DNA of 36,120 nucleotides. Source: Planctomycetaceae bacterium. Lineage in GTDB: Bacteria; Planctomycetota; Planctomycetia; Gemmatales; Gemmataceae. The stretch lies in the NCBI GenBank assembly GCA_013823135.1, contig PNLP01000067.1:1-36120 (forward strand), in the 5' to 3' direction. The notes under the pieces are model-generated. The model searched no databases. It had not been told where the DNA came from and worked only from the letters and a program-made list of their open reading frames with translations. Within the stretch, counting starts at the first letter, position 1. The number at the start of each line of letters is the position of its first letter. The position numbers and the translations under genes are program-made. Positions 1 to 8,351 of this stretch are shown piece by piece.

Positions 1-534
1 GAGAATCGGCATCGCTGAGAAGTCACGCGACTCGTAGATGTGCTTTGCCAGTGACACCGCAGTGTCACTCCGCCACGCTGCATCGAAGGCGACTGGCCGA
101 AACGGGTTGCCGAAGATGTCGCGGACCAGCGAGGCCACAGCAACCGACTCTTTCTCAATATCACTGTAATCCGACCATCCGCCCCCAGGATGAGCCGCCG
201 CATTGTAAACCGTTCCGAGGGCTATGCTGCCGATGACTGACCGCAGTTTCTCGAACGCCGCCCGCCATGCTATGTACGCTGCACCACGTTGGACAAAGGT
301 CACCCGGCGGGCGCGGGATCGAACTGAGGCGAGCTGCCCCTTTCTTTCCAATCCGTCGGCGAAACGCTCTGCTGCTTCCGCCGCCGCGCGGCTGTCCGCA
401 TCAGTCAGCAAGTGCCAGACCCGTCGACAACAGCCATAGGCAAAGAGCCGCAATTTCCGCTCGCTTGCTGTGCCACCGAGGTATTCCAGCATGCGATCGG
501 GATTGGGACACGCTAGCCACACGTCTTCCGTCAT
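1..534 (-). CDS. Planctomycete-type hypothetical protein, partial (3' end beyond window)
   Basis: The frame stays open for 178 codons from an ATG at 534 to base 1, so the 3' end lies outside the window. The protein begins MTEDVWLACPNPDRMLEYL. It carries a Cys-Cys-Arg-Arg motif about residues 35-38, an Ala/Arg-rich helical middle, and a late segment reading DIFGNPFRPV followed by FDAAWR. From memory, this combination marks a large paralogous family of unknown function in Gemmata-type genomes, in which the FGNPFRP segment is the hallmark. No catalytic motif, signal peptide or membrane span is visible. It lies downstream of rho on the same strand but beyond a strong hairpin, so it is probably transcribed separately. 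Reading frame certain; family call from recall; function unknown. Confidence 0.8.
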   Translation of the reverse strand, partial: MTEDVWLACPNPDRMLEYLGGTASERKLRLFAYGCCRRVWHLLTDADSRAAAEAAERFADGLERKGQLASVRSRARRVTFVQRGAAYIAWRAAFEKLRSVIGSIALGTVYNAAAHPGGGWSDYSDIEKESVAVASLVRDIFGNPFRPVAFDAAWRSDTAVSLAKHIYESRDFSAMPIL

Positions 535-555
535 CGCGCTTCCTCCGAACACGAA

Positions 556-592
556 AACACCCCCGGTGCGGCGAGCCGCGAACGGGGGTGTT
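556..592 (-). terminator. Hairpin terminator downstream of rho
   Basis: A perfect 10-bp stem (556-565 with 583-592) encloses a GC-rich loop that can fold further. On the minus strand it lies 34 bases after the rho stop codon and is followed by a short T-containing stretch. The position suits termination of rho and insulation of the next minus-strand gene. Confidence 0.7.
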
Positions 593-625
593 GGTATCGT
601 GCGAAGCCGCAAGCGGCTTACGCGG

Positions 626-2131
626 TTAGCTCAGGTTCATTCCGAGCAGGAACTCCATGTTCGTCTTCGACTTCTTCGAGCGGTTCACGATCAGTTCCAT
701 CGCCTCGACGGGGTGCATGTCGGCCAGCACCTTGCGAAGCATCCGGATGCGGTCGAATTCCTCCGGGTGGAGCAGGAGTTCTTCTTTCCGGGTGCCCGAA
801 CGGTTCACGTCGATCGCGGGGTAAACCCGCTTCTCGACGAGGCGGCGGTCCAGGTGGAGTTCGCTGTTGCCCGTCCCCTTGAACTCCTCGAAGATCACCT
901 CATCCATTCGCGAGCCGGTGTCCACGAGTGCCGTTGCCAGGATGGTGAGCGAGCCACCTTCCTCGACGTTGCGGGCCGCACCGAAGAAGCGCTTCGGCTT
1001 CTGCATCGCGTTGCTGTCGAGACCACCGGAGAGCAGCTTGCCGCCGCCAGGGGTTTCGGTGTTGTGAGCGCGTGCGAGGCGGGTGATGCTGTCCAGAAGG
1101 ATGATGACGTCCTTCTTCAGTTCCACCATCCGCTTCGCCTTCTCCAGCACGATGTCGGCAATGTGGATGTGTTCTTCCGGCGGCTCGTCGAACGTGCTCG
1201 CCACCACTTCGGCGTTCGGGCTGTTCACGAGCCGTTGCATTTCGGTCACTTCTTCGGGCCGCTCGTCCACGAGCAACACGAAGACGTACGATTCCGGGTG
1301 GTTCTTGATGATGGCGTTGGCCATCTTCGAGAGGAGAATCGTCTTGCCGGTTCGCGGTGGGGCCACGATCAGCCCACGCTGGCCCTTGCCGATCGGCGTC
1401 ACCAGATCGACGATCCGCATGCTCAGTTCGTCGGGCGACGTTTCGAGATGCAGCCGTTCGTTCGGGTGGAGTGGAGTCAGGTCTTCGAAGTTGGTGACTC
1501 CGCTGACTTCGTCCGGGTTCTTGTTGTTCACCAGTTCGATCTGCATCAGGGCGAAGTTGTCCTGATTCTCGATCGGCAGGCGAATCGGCCCCTCGACGAT
1601 CAACCCGGTGCGGAGGCTCATCCGCCGGATTTGCGAGGGCGAAACGTAGATATCCTCGGGGCTGGCGAGGTAATTGTGGGCCTGGCTCCGCAGGAAGCCG
1701 TACCCATCGGGCAGGACTTCGAGGGTGCCGGACCCGCGAACCACTTCGCCGCGCTCGATCTGCCGACGCACAACGCCGACGATGAGCTGAGCCCGGCTCA
1801 TGCCGGTATGTTCGTGGATGCCTTCTTTTTCCGCGAGCTTGAAGAGCTGCGGCATCGGCATCCGGTACAGGTCGTCGAGCCGACAGCCGCCGGCACGCAC
1901 GGGCCGTTGCGGTGGTTCGGCTGGCTCGCGGTCGAAGCGCTCGGCTCGGTCGAAGGACCGAGGAGGTGGCGCGACCGGAGCAGGGGGCGCGGCTGGAGCC
2001 GTAATCGCTGCGGGTGCAGGACCAGCAGGGGGGACAGGTTCACCGGGCTTACGGAGCGGACGACGTGCCGCTGCGGCGCGGAGAAGTGAGGGGCGCGGTT
2101 GCGGCCCTTCGACGCCCTTGGCGTCGGGCAT
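626..2131 (-). CDS. rho: Transcription termination factor Rho
   Basis: Rho is a hexameric RNA-dependent ATPase helicase that ends transcription of untranslated RNA. The 501-residue protein has a Pro/Ala/Arg-rich extension (about 1-85), the Rho N-terminal helical domain (about 86-125), and the cold-shock-like RNA-binding domain with GSGTLEVLPDGYGFLR (about 133-148). Its RecA-like ATPase core has Walker A APPRTGKT near residue 260 and a Walker B region reading VFVLLVDERPEEV. It is about 80 residues longer than the E. coli protein, entirely from the disordered-looking N-terminus, a variation common in high-GC phyla. The ATG at 2131 is preceded by GAGGA at suitable spacing. A long plus-strand open frame over this gene is an antisense artefact. 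Assignment is secure. Confidence 0.97.
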   Translation of the reverse strand: MPDAKGVEGPQPRPSLLRAAAARRPLRKPGEPVPPAGPAPAAITAPAAPPAPVAPPPRSFDRAERFDREPAEPPQRPVRAGGCRLDDLYRMPMPQLFKLAEKEGIHEHTGMSRAQLIVGVVRRQIERGEVVRGSGTLEVLPDGYGFLRSQAHNYLASPEDIYVSPSQIRRMSLRTGLIVEGPIRLPIENQDNFALMQIELVNNKNPDEVSGVTNFEDLTPLHPNERLHLETSPDELSMRIVDLVTPIGKGQRGLIVAPPRTGKTILLSKMANAIIKNHPESYVFVLLVDERPEEVTEMQRLVNSPNAEVVASTFDEPPEEHIHIADIVLEKAKRMVELKKDVIILLDSITRLARAHNTETPGGGKLLSGGLDSNAMQKPKRFFGAARNVEEGGSLTILATALVDTGSRMDEVIFEEFKGTGNSELHLDRRLVEKRVYPAIDVNRSGTRKEELLLHPEEFDRIRMLRKVLADMHPVEAMELIVNRSKKSKTNMEFLLGMNLS

Positions 2132-2814
2132 ATCAGATCCTCAAAACAGGATTGGAAGGGGACTCGGCAGCGGAATCATTCTCGCCAGCGAATCAGGATG
2201 GAGGCGACTACCGCGCCTCCGGAACGGGTCAGGAGAATAGCTCCCAGGATTCACGAACACACGGATTCAAGATTGCACTTAAGTCTCGACAATTCCTGGC
2301 GACACAGATCCCGAAGGTTCTGGGTTGCCCGGCGTTGCACTGGAGTCTGAATCAGTTTGCCACAGGCTCGGTTTAAAAGTCGAGAAGGGATAACTGAGTC
2401 GGATAGCACAGTGCCAGATCGCGGGGGGGGAAGTCAAGATGCGTTTTCCGTTACCCGGTCCACCGGGGCGGAGCTACGCCGGAAAGTGCAATCTTCCGAT
2501 CTATCCAGAGTGTACGCGATTCCTTTCAAGCGTCAACGGGATTATACCCAGCATCCCGCAGATTTCCAAATCGGCCACAAGAGCCACACCCCGTTTTTGT
2601 CGAGCATGAACCGGTTGATTCGGAGGTGAGGTGTCGTGCTCAGCCCGTACCAAGGTATCCATGACGCCATCCCAACCGAATCCGTCGCTACAGCCAGCGC
2701 GAACTCGCTCCCTTCCCAAATCACGCACAGATTCTCGTTCGACTTCGCCGCTTACCGGTGTCGATGTTTGCGCACGCGACAACTTTGGTGCGACGATCCC
2801 ACGCGGAGCGGAAC
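2132..2814. other. 683-bp intergenic region, divergent between rho and a small exported protein
   Basis: No convincing gene seen. Short open frames on both strands lack family resemblance, ribosome sites and consistent codon use. The stretch must hold the promoters for rho (leftward) and for the small exported protein (rightward), but I cannot place them. A run of eight G near 2425 is the only notable local feature. Confidence 0.5.
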
Positions 2815-3138
2815 ATGAACCTGCGTCGAATCCTTCTCGGTGCCCTGTTGCTGATTCTGGTCGGCGATGCGAGCCGTGCCGACGCCCGCTGGCCAGATCA
2901 CCCCAGCCATGCCGCCCCCACCGTACTCAACGGCACGGCGGGAAGGGGATCGTGGGCCGGAGTGCCGGGAATCGGGCCAGCCCTCCCGTCGCGTGGCAAG
3001 CCCGCGTTGAACCCCGTGATTGGTAGCACCTACCGCAGCGGCCACTTCGTTCACCCCACAACCGGCCGCACACGGTACACCGAGACCGTTTACGACCCCA
3101 CGCTCGGGCGGTTCAGCAGGGCCAGTTTCCGACGGTAG
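2815..3138 (+). CDS. Small exported protein of unknown function
   Basis: The ATG at 2815 is preferred over one 57 bases upstream because it starts a classic signal peptide: MNLRR, a hydrophobic core of Leu/Ile/Val, then an Ala-Asp-Ala region likely cut near residue 23. It also has a GGAG ribosome site. The mature part (about 85 residues) is rich in Gly, Pro, Arg and His, has no cysteine, and ends with a Thr/Tyr-rich segment (GRTRYTETVYDPTLGRF) and a basic tail. I do not recognise a family. It stands alone between two large intergenic regions. Export is inferred from the signal peptide; the role is unknown. Confidence 0.65.
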   Translation: MNLRRILLGALLLILVGDASRADARWPDHPSHAAPTVLNGTAGRGSWAGVPGIGPALPSRGKPALNPVIGSTYRSGHFVHPTTGRTRYTETVYDPTLGRFSRASFRR

Positions 3139-3465
3139 TCGTGAGTCGCCAGCGCACCAACGGCTTCCGTGGTGTGCTTGGCGGTTTTGTGCGGCATGAA
3201 TTGCAGTGGCACGTCGCAAAAGATTTGCTAATCGTGTGATGCGGCGAATGGCATGATTCTTACATTCTTTCTTCCAGACAGGTCTACGCTTCCAGAACGG
3301 TTCCACGGATGGGTGGGAGTTTTGCCTGGAACCGATGAGAAGCACACATCCGCTTGCATACCAGCAGGCGTTGCAACCGGAAACCGTTGGCACACCCGTG
3401 ATTCGCCGAACCACGCGGTTCGGTTGGTACAGGGGTTGGTCGGGCGGCTATGCTAATTTGTAGCC
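3139..3465. other. 327-bp intergenic region upstream of the kinase gene
   Basis: No gene, RNA or repeat that I can support. It should contain the kinase promoter. There is no clear Shine-Dalgarno sequence directly before the kinase ATG at 3466. Confidence 0.4.
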
Positions 3466-5229
3466 ATGACCACTGACCGCGACGAACGCCTGGCCGCCCT
3501 GATCGACCGCCTGACCGCCGACGCGCGGGACGGCAGGGCCGCGGATATCGACGCCGCGGCACGTGAACAACCCGACATTGCTTCGGAACTGCGCGAACTG
3601 TGGGCCGTCGCGCAGTTCGCCCACCTCGCACGCCGCCCCGCGGCCGACAAGCGACCAACCGCAACCCACCCGAAACCCGGGCACATCACTCCATCGATCA
3701 CCGGCGACAAGACCACGGACGGCGGGGCGTCGGCATTACCTCGCGAGTTCGGCGACTTCGAATTACTCGAAGAGGTCGGCCGTGGCGGAATGGGCGTCGT
3801 GTACAAGGCCCGGCAGCGGAGTCTGAATCGCATCGTCGCGGTGAAGATGATCCGGGAAGCACACCTCGCGACGGCGGACCACTTCGAGCGATTCCGCACG
3901 GAAGCCGAGGCTGCGGCCCGGCTCAAGCACCCCAATATCGTGACCGTCCACGAGGTCGGCACTGTTGGCGGGCAGGCTTACATTTGCATGGAATTCGTGG
4001 GCGGCGAGACGCTCGCGGAGAAGGTGCGAACCGACGGCCCACTCCCACCTCGCGAGGCCGCAAGACTTGTCGCGATAATCGCTCGGGCCGTCGAACACGC
4101 CCACTCACTCGGGATTCTGCACCGCGATCTGAAGCCTTCGAACATCCTTCTGCAGGTCGAAAGTCGTAACGTCGAAAGTCGTAACGTCAAAGACCTCGGC
4201 GGATCGAGTTCGGACTTTACGACTTTACGACCTGATGACTTTACGACGCCCAAAGTCTCCGACTTTGGCCTCGCCAAGAAGCTCGACAGCAAGGGAAGCC
4301 TCACCCGCACGGGGGCGGTTGTCGGCACGCCGAGTTACATGTCGCCCGAGCAGGCCGCGGGACGGAAAGACCTCACCGCCGCCGCGGACGTGTACTCGCT
4401 TGGCGCGATCCTGTACGAACTCCTCACCGGTCGCCCGCCGTTCCAGGCCGCGCACCCCGTCGATACGCTTTTGCTCGTGTTGGAACAGGAACCCGTGCCG
4501 CCACGGGTTCTGAACGCCACCGTGGACCGCGAACTCGAACTGATCTGCCTGAAGTGCCTTCAGAAGCCGGTCGATCTCAGATACCCCACTGCCGCGGACC
4601 TCGCCACTGATCTGGAAGCTTACGCAGCCGGGCAACCGGTCGCGGCCGCGCCAAGCGGGTTGCGGTTCTTCATCGCCCGACTGTTCCGCGAGACGCACCA
4701 CGCCGACGTGTTGGAAAACTGGGGCAAGCTGTGGATGTGGCACAGCCTCATGATTTTCCTGCTGTGCCTCATCACGCAGGTTCTCGCGTGGAGCAACGTG
4801 ACCGAGCACGCCTGGTATCTCGGCTTCTGGTCGATCGGATTGCTGACGTGGGGCACCGTACTGTGGCAGATTCGCAAGGCCGCGGGGCCGGTGCTCTTCG
4901 TCGAACGCCAGATCGCTCACGCCTGGGCTGCCGGGGTGTGCGCCAGTATTGGCATGTTCGCGATTGAGTGGCTGATTCCATTACCAGCGCTGACTCTTTC
5001 GCCTGCGGTGGCCGTGGCTGCCGGGATGGTGATGGTGTTCAAGGCGGGGATTCTATCGGGCCGCTTCTACGGCTGGGCGGTGCTGAACTTCGCGGCCGCG
5101 GTGGTGATGCCGCTGCCGTTCGCCCGTGGGTGGAGCATCCTGCTGTTCGGGGCCGTCTCGGCTTTGTCGTTCTTCGTACCGGGCTTGAAGTACTACCGCC
5201 AGCGAAAGGCCCGCCGAGTCTTGGACTGA
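3466..5229 (+). CDS. Membrane-anchored Hanks-type serine/threonine protein kinase
   Basis: The 587-residue protein has a helical N-terminal region (about 1-95), a kinase domain (about 96-390) and a C-terminal half with about five or six hydrophobic segments (428-575). Kinase motifs are complete: glycine loop GRGGMGVVYKA (105-115), Lys127 in VAVKM, catalytic HRDLKPSN (219-226), DFG at 266-268, and GTPSYMSPEQ in the activation and P+1 region. It is therefore expected to be active. A roughly 30-residue insertion (about 231-262) sits between the catalytic loop and DFG and is encoded by a palindromic repeat. The last codons (ARRVLD) coincide with another repeat that recurs at 6525. No sensor domain is recognisable. 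The next gene converges on it across 24 bases. Confidence 0.93.
   Translation: MTTDRDERLAALIDRLTADARDGRAADIDAAAREQPDIASELRELWAVAQFAHLARRPAADKRPTATHPKPGHITPSITGDKTTDGGASALPREFGDFELLEEVGRGGMGVVYKARQRSLNRIVAVKMIREAHLATADHFERFRTEAEAAARLKHPNIVTVHEVGTVGGQAYICMEFVGGETLAEKVRTDGPLPPREAARLVAIIARAVEHAHSLGILHRDLKPSNILLQVESRNVESRNVKDLGGSSSDFTTLRPDDFTTPKVSDFGLAKKLDSKGSLTRTGAVVGTPSYMSPEQAAGRKDLTAAADVYSLGAILYELLTGRPPFQAAHPVDTLLLVLEQEPVPPRVLNATVDRELELICLKCLQKPVDLRYPTAADLATDLEAYAAGQPVAAAPSGLRFFIARLFRETHHADVLENWGKLWMWHSLMIFLLCLITQVLAWSNVTEHAWYLGFWSIGLLTWGTVLWQIRKAAGPVLFVERQIAHAWAAGVCASIGMFAIEWLIPLPALTLSPAVAVAAGMVMVFKAGILSGRFYGWAVLNFAAAVVMPLPFARGWSILLFGAVSALSFFVPGLKYYRQRKARRVLD
4156..4247. repeat. Palindromic repeat translated in frame inside the kinase domain
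   Basis: Two tandem copies of a 15-mer (4156-4170 and 4171-4185) are followed, after a short spacer, by three copies of GACTTTACGAC (4213-4223, 4221-4231, 4237-4247). The right-hand copies are near-complements of the left arm, so the segment can form an imperfect hairpin. It adds about 30 codons between HRDLKPSNILL and KVSDFGLA, where bacterial kinases normally have about ten residues. The frame is kept and no stop arises. Confidence 0.85.
5208..5227. repeat. Half-palindrome repeat forming the kinase C-terminus
   Basis: These 20 bases are identical to 6525-6544, where they form one side of a complete hairpin. Here the repeat encodes the last residues of the kinase, and the stop codon uses its last base. 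This suggests a repeat copy replaced the original 3' end or was captured there. Confidence 0.7.
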
Positions 5230-5253
5230 AGAAAAGCTGAGATTGCCAAGCAC

Positions 5254-6489
5254 CTATTTCCCTTGTTCGGCGAGCCATTGTTTAAGCTGTTTGAACTGGG
5301 GTGTCTTGACGAACTCGGCGTACAACGGATCCGTTTCCAGACTTGCTGGTTCAAGGGGGGCACCGCTCACAGCGACGTACTTCTTCAACCACGTCAGTGA
5401 GTCTGGGTGATTTTTCTCTTTCACAGCAACCATCGCTCGCTCCCAATATGCCTGAACGAGTTTCGGCTCTTCCTTGATCGCTTGTTCTGCTTTGGTGCGA
5501 GCCGCGTCGTACTTTCCCGCGTCTGCCAAGGCTTCGCTCATCAAGACGGAGAGGTACGGGTCTCCACCGACTTTCTTGTCCAGACGATCAATTGCTTCAA
5601 GAGCATTGTCGCACTTCTTCTTGATGAGGAAATAATAGATCGACATGAGATCCGCAGTGCTGCCGTTCGGGTGATCCCGTAAGAATCGCTCCAACTCGGT
5701 GATGTAATCCTCATCTGTCGTTCCCTGAGCGGCTTTGAGAGCATCGAGTTGGAATACTTTGAGTTTCTGAACTTCGGCCGGCAGTGCGCGAAAAGTCGCC
5801 AAAGCCTCTTTCTGTCGTCCGGCTTGGATGTCGCGGGCGATCCCCGCGGATACGTCCATGTGTTTGCTGTAGAGTTGCTCAGCTGGACTCATCTGAGCAC
5901 GCAGATCGGGGTAGAGGTTCACCAGGGAAGTCAGCGTTGCGTGCCGGTTCAACCGGGTCATCAACTCCCCCTTCGAGAAATCGTAAAGATCGTGAGTTCC
6001 AACCTGACCGTCCGGATAGCGAGTCAGAAAAATGTCGTGGTAAGTCAGAGCATCCTCAGCGGTGATCACCCGCATCAAAACACGCTTCTGGCCGTCCACG
6101 ATGCGGACTCTGAGGAACGAATAGCTACCCCCATTCTGCACGCCGGTAATGATGTTCTCCCCGAGGTAATCGCGTTCCTCAATGATCCGAAGTCTCTCTT
6201 GATCAACAGGGCTTAGTTGCAGGTTCAACTCGCGGTGGGCACGCTGCATCACTTCCTTCATGCGCAAGAGTTGGTTGACGGCCGTCCTGTCCTTGGCAGC
6301 AACAGCCTTCTCCAGACTCCGACCGAACTCGCTGTAGTCCGCATCCGTCAATGGAACGTTCGACAGGTCTGCGACGGGTGGAATTGCAGCGTCGGGCGTA
6401 ACTGTATCAGTTCGCTTGCATCCGCTGATCAAGACCGCACTCACGAGGAACGCAGCCAACCGTGAGTTGGATCGGAAAATGTTTGGCAT
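5254..6489 (-). CDS. Lipoprotein with TPR-like helical repeats
   Basis: The ATG at 6489 gives a 411-residue protein beginning with a lipoprotein signal: basic start, hydrophobic core, then the lipobox ISGC with Cys near residue 24. An ATG at 6501 is an in-frame alternative. Codons farther upstream read through the repeat hairpin at 6525-6557 and are not likely coding. The mature protein is helical. Its last 200 residues show TPR-like pairs of helices (for example LMSEALADAGKYDAARTKAE followed by PKLVQAYWERAMVAVKE). The middle carries a beta-rich segment with SYSFLRVRIVDGQKR. A membrane-attached scaffold role is plausible, but no specific family is recognised. It lies downstream of the aldolase gene, past a terminator-like hairpin. 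Confidence 0.8.
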   Translation of the reverse strand: MPNIFRSNSRLAAFLVSAVLISGCKRTDTVTPDAAIPPVADLSNVPLTDADYSEFGRSLEKAVAAKDRTAVNQLLRMKEVMQRAHRELNLQLSPVDQERLRIIEERDYLGENIITGVQNGGSYSFLRVRIVDGQKRVLMRVITAEDALTYHDIFLTRYPDGQVGTHDLYDFSKGELMTRLNRHATLTSLVNLYPDLRAQMSPAEQLYSKHMDVSAGIARDIQAGRQKEALATFRALPAEVQKLKVFQLDALKAAQGTTDEDYITELERFLRDHPNGSTADLMSIYYFLIKKKCDNALEAIDRLDKKVGGDPYLSVLMSEALADAGKYDAARTKAEQAIKEEPKLVQAYWERAMVAVKEKNHPDSLTWLKKYVAVSGAPLEPASLETDPLYAEFVKTPQFKQLKQWLAEQGK

Positions 6490-6524
6490 CTGTGATCCCA
6501 TCGGGGATGTTCGCTCACTCTTTA

Positions 6525-6557
6525 GGCCCGCCGAGTCTTGGACTAACCCGGCGGGCC
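6525..6557 (-). terminator. Repeat-derived hairpin downstream of the aldolase gene
   Basis: GGCCCGCC at 6525-6532 pairs perfectly with GGCGGGCC at 6550-6557 across a 17-base loop. It begins 15 bases after the aldolase stop codon on the minus strand, so it probably ends that transcript. There is no T-tract, and the left 20 bases recur at 5208-5227, so it is also a member of a repeat family. Confidence 0.55.
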
Positions 6558-6572
6558 GTTCCGTGAGTCGCA

Positions 6573-7370
6573 TCAATACTTCGCCACGTCCGCGCCCGAC
6601 TTGCCAAGCGCATCGATCACGGCCTTCGCGCCGTCGGTCATGAACCGCAACTCGCTGTTGATCGCAATGAACTGCCAGCCGTCCGCGATCCGCTGCTTTG
6701 CTTCCTCGACGCTAAATGTGTGAATGCCTGCCGCTACCTTGTTTCGCTTGCAACCGGCGAGGATGTCCGCGAGCGCCTGCTTGAACACCTCGGGCGACGG
6801 CGGCTTCCCCGTCGCATCCCGCATGCTGGCCATGAGGTCGTTCGGGCCAACGAACACCGCATCGATCCCCGGTACGGAATAGATCTCATCGAAGTTGCGA
6901 ACCGCGTCGATGTGCTCGCACTGGAGGACGATCAGAATCTCGTCATCGACCTTGGCGTAGTACTCGGCCGGTGTCACGCCGAAGTTCAGGGCGTGAACGC
7001 TGCCCCCCACGCTGCGGTTCCCTCGCGGCGGGTACAGGCACGCGGCCACGGCATCCTGTGCTTCCTGCCGGTTCATCACCATCGGCACCACAATGCCGTA
7101 GCCGCCGTTGTCGAGCACGCGCTTGATGTGGTCGTGCCGCCCCGATGGCACGCGGACGAGCGGCACGCACGCAGTCCCGGAGTCCGCGATCGCGCCCATG
7201 ATGTGCGTGGTCGTCTCGACGTTCACAAGTGAGTGCTCGACATCAACCGTAAGGTAGTCGAAACCCATTCGGGCGATGAAGCGGGCGGCGGTGATGCTGC
7301 CGAGAGACAGCCAGGTGCCGACGACCGGCTTACCTTCGCGAAGCAATCGTTTGACGTTGTTCGTGCGCAT
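6573..7370 (-). CDS. HpcH/HpaI-family aldolase (2-keto-3-deoxy sugar acid or 4-hydroxy-2-oxoacid type)
   Basis: Enzymes of this family are metal-dependent class II aldolases that reversibly cleave 2-keto-3-deoxy acids to pyruvate plus an aldehyde. The 265-residue sequence shows the family signatures in order: GTWLSLGS near the start, FDYLTVDVEHS, PLVRVPSG, GYGIVVPMV, a QCEH segment with the conserved glutamate region, and DAVFVGPNDLMASM. The substrate cannot be told from sequence; 2-dehydro-3-deoxyglucarate or 4-hydroxy-2-oxoheptanedioate types are both possible. The ATG at 7370 is chosen. A TTG five codons upstream is an in-frame alternative, and neither has a strong ribosome site. It is co-directional with the neighbouring zinc-ribbon gene, 69 bases downstream of it. 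Confidence 0.9.
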   Translation of the reverse strand: MRTNNVKRLLREGKPVVGTWLSLGSITAARFIARMGFDYLTVDVEHSLVNVETTTHIMGAIADSGTACVPLVRVPSGRHDHIKRVLDNGGYGIVVPMVMNRQEAQDAVAACLYPPRGNRSVGGSVHALNFGVTPAEYYAKVDDEILIVLQCEHIDAVRNFDEIYSVPGIDAVFVGPNDLMASMRDATGKPPSPEVFKQALADILAGCKRNKVAAGIHTFSVEEAKQRIADGWQFIAINSELRFMTDGAKAVIDALGKSGADVAKY

Positions 7371-7439
7371 GGAGTATTCGCTCAAGTTGAGAGGGTGTGC
7401 GGCGAATTGTATTCGGTTGCAGGCTCATATTCTCGAACC

Positions 7440-8225
7440 TCACTCCGTCACGCGGAATGAGTCGAAGAATCGCTGGACCTCCGGGCTGTCGAACTCGAAC
7501 TTGCCGGCGATTCCCACGAAGTACATGCGGGGTCGCGGGCCGTTCGGGAACACCATCATCCGCTCGACGAGCCGCCCGCCGGGAGGAAAATCCAGCCGCA
7601 CCTCGCGTGTCAGCGGATCCTCAAACTTCGTGGTCGCATCCTTCGCCACCGTGCCTCCGTAGCGAAGTTTCAGGCGGTCACGCTCCGCATCGAACGGCTT
7701 TGCGAAATGTTGGAACGCGTCCTTCGTGCCGGCCAACTGGACCTGAACCTGAGTGAGATCACGCCAGCCAACCCAGGTTGTCGTGCCCGAATACGACCCC
7801 TCGGAGATGAACCGCTTTTCGTCCCCGGCCGCGTCCGGGTCTTCGACCGGCTTACCAAGCAGTTCGATGCTGCACGATTTGTCTGGGGCCGCGAACGTCT
7901 GCCATTCCCAGCCCATCACGTGGCCTTGCTTGTGCCGCTTCACCGCAATCGTCACGCCCGCCGCAAGGACAAGTGCGAAGATGCCGACACACCCAACGAG
8001 GAACCAGCGTTTCCGCCCCACGGGCGACGTTGCCGTCGCCGGAATTGGTGCATCGTCGAGCGAGAGCGGTTCTTTGGTGGGAAGAGTTGCTGCGGGTGCG
8101 GGAGCTCCGATGGGGAGCGCGGGGACCGTGGCCTGGCACCACGGGCAGACGGTCGGCTTCCCGAGGGTCGCTTCGGGTACTTGAAATGGCTTGCCGCACT
8201 GCGAGCACGCGACGGGGCTGAACAT
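7440..8225 (-). CDS. Zinc-ribbon single-span membrane protein of unknown function
   Basis: The 261-residue protein starts with a short zinc ribbon (Cys7, Cys10, Cys27, Cys30, as CSQC and CPWC), followed by a Pro/Ala-rich linker and one transmembrane helix (about 73-93, FLVGCVGIFALVLAAGVTIA). A C-terminal domain of about 165 residues is probably on the far side of the membrane. That domain begins WEWQTFAAPDKSCSIELLGKP and includes PGGRLVERMMVFPNGPRPRMYFVG. This layout is common among planctomycete hypothetical proteins. No enzyme motif is visible. It follows the ABC exporter genes on the same strand, 126 bases after a hairpin-containing gap, so membership in that operon is uncertain. Confidence 0.75.
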   Translation of the reverse strand: MFSPVACSQCGKPFQVPEATLGKPTVCPWCQATVPALPIGAPAPAATLPTKEPLSLDDAPIPATATSPVGRKRWFLVGCVGIFALVLAAGVTIAVKRHKQGHVMGWEWQTFAAPDKSCSIELLGKPVEDPDAAGDEKRFISEGSYSGTTTWVGWRDLTQVQVQLAGTKDAFQHFAKPFDAERDRLKLRYGGTVAKDATTKFEDPLTREVRLDFPPGGRLVERMMVFPNGPRPRMYFVGIAGKFEFDSPEVQRFFDSFRVTE

Positions 8226-8302
8226 CGGGCGGCCCTGCTATCAGGTTGAACCGGGACGGTACGATAGGTTTATACTTCGACGGGGAAGGGGAGGTGCGGG
8301 AT

Positions 8303-8329
8303 TTCGCGAGACAAGCAATGACTCGCGAA
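8303..8329 (-). terminator. Possible terminator after the ABC exporter genes
   Basis: TTCGCGAG at 8303-8310 pairs perfectly with CTCGCGAA at 8322-8329 across an 11-base loop. It lies 22 bases beyond the ATPase stop on the minus strand. No T-tract follows, so function is tentative. Confidence 0.4.
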
Positions 8330-8351
8330 TCACTCTCTTCTCTGATCCGTG

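Noticed and set aside
470..2089. 539-codon plus-strand open frame opposite rho
   Set aside because: Antisense shadow of rho caused by GC-biased third positions. Its His/Arg/Val-rich translation has no domain, while the minus strand is a perfect Rho.
2501..2782. Minus-strand 93-codon frame upstream of rho
   Set aside because: No ribosome site, no family pattern, and composition unlike neighbouring genes.
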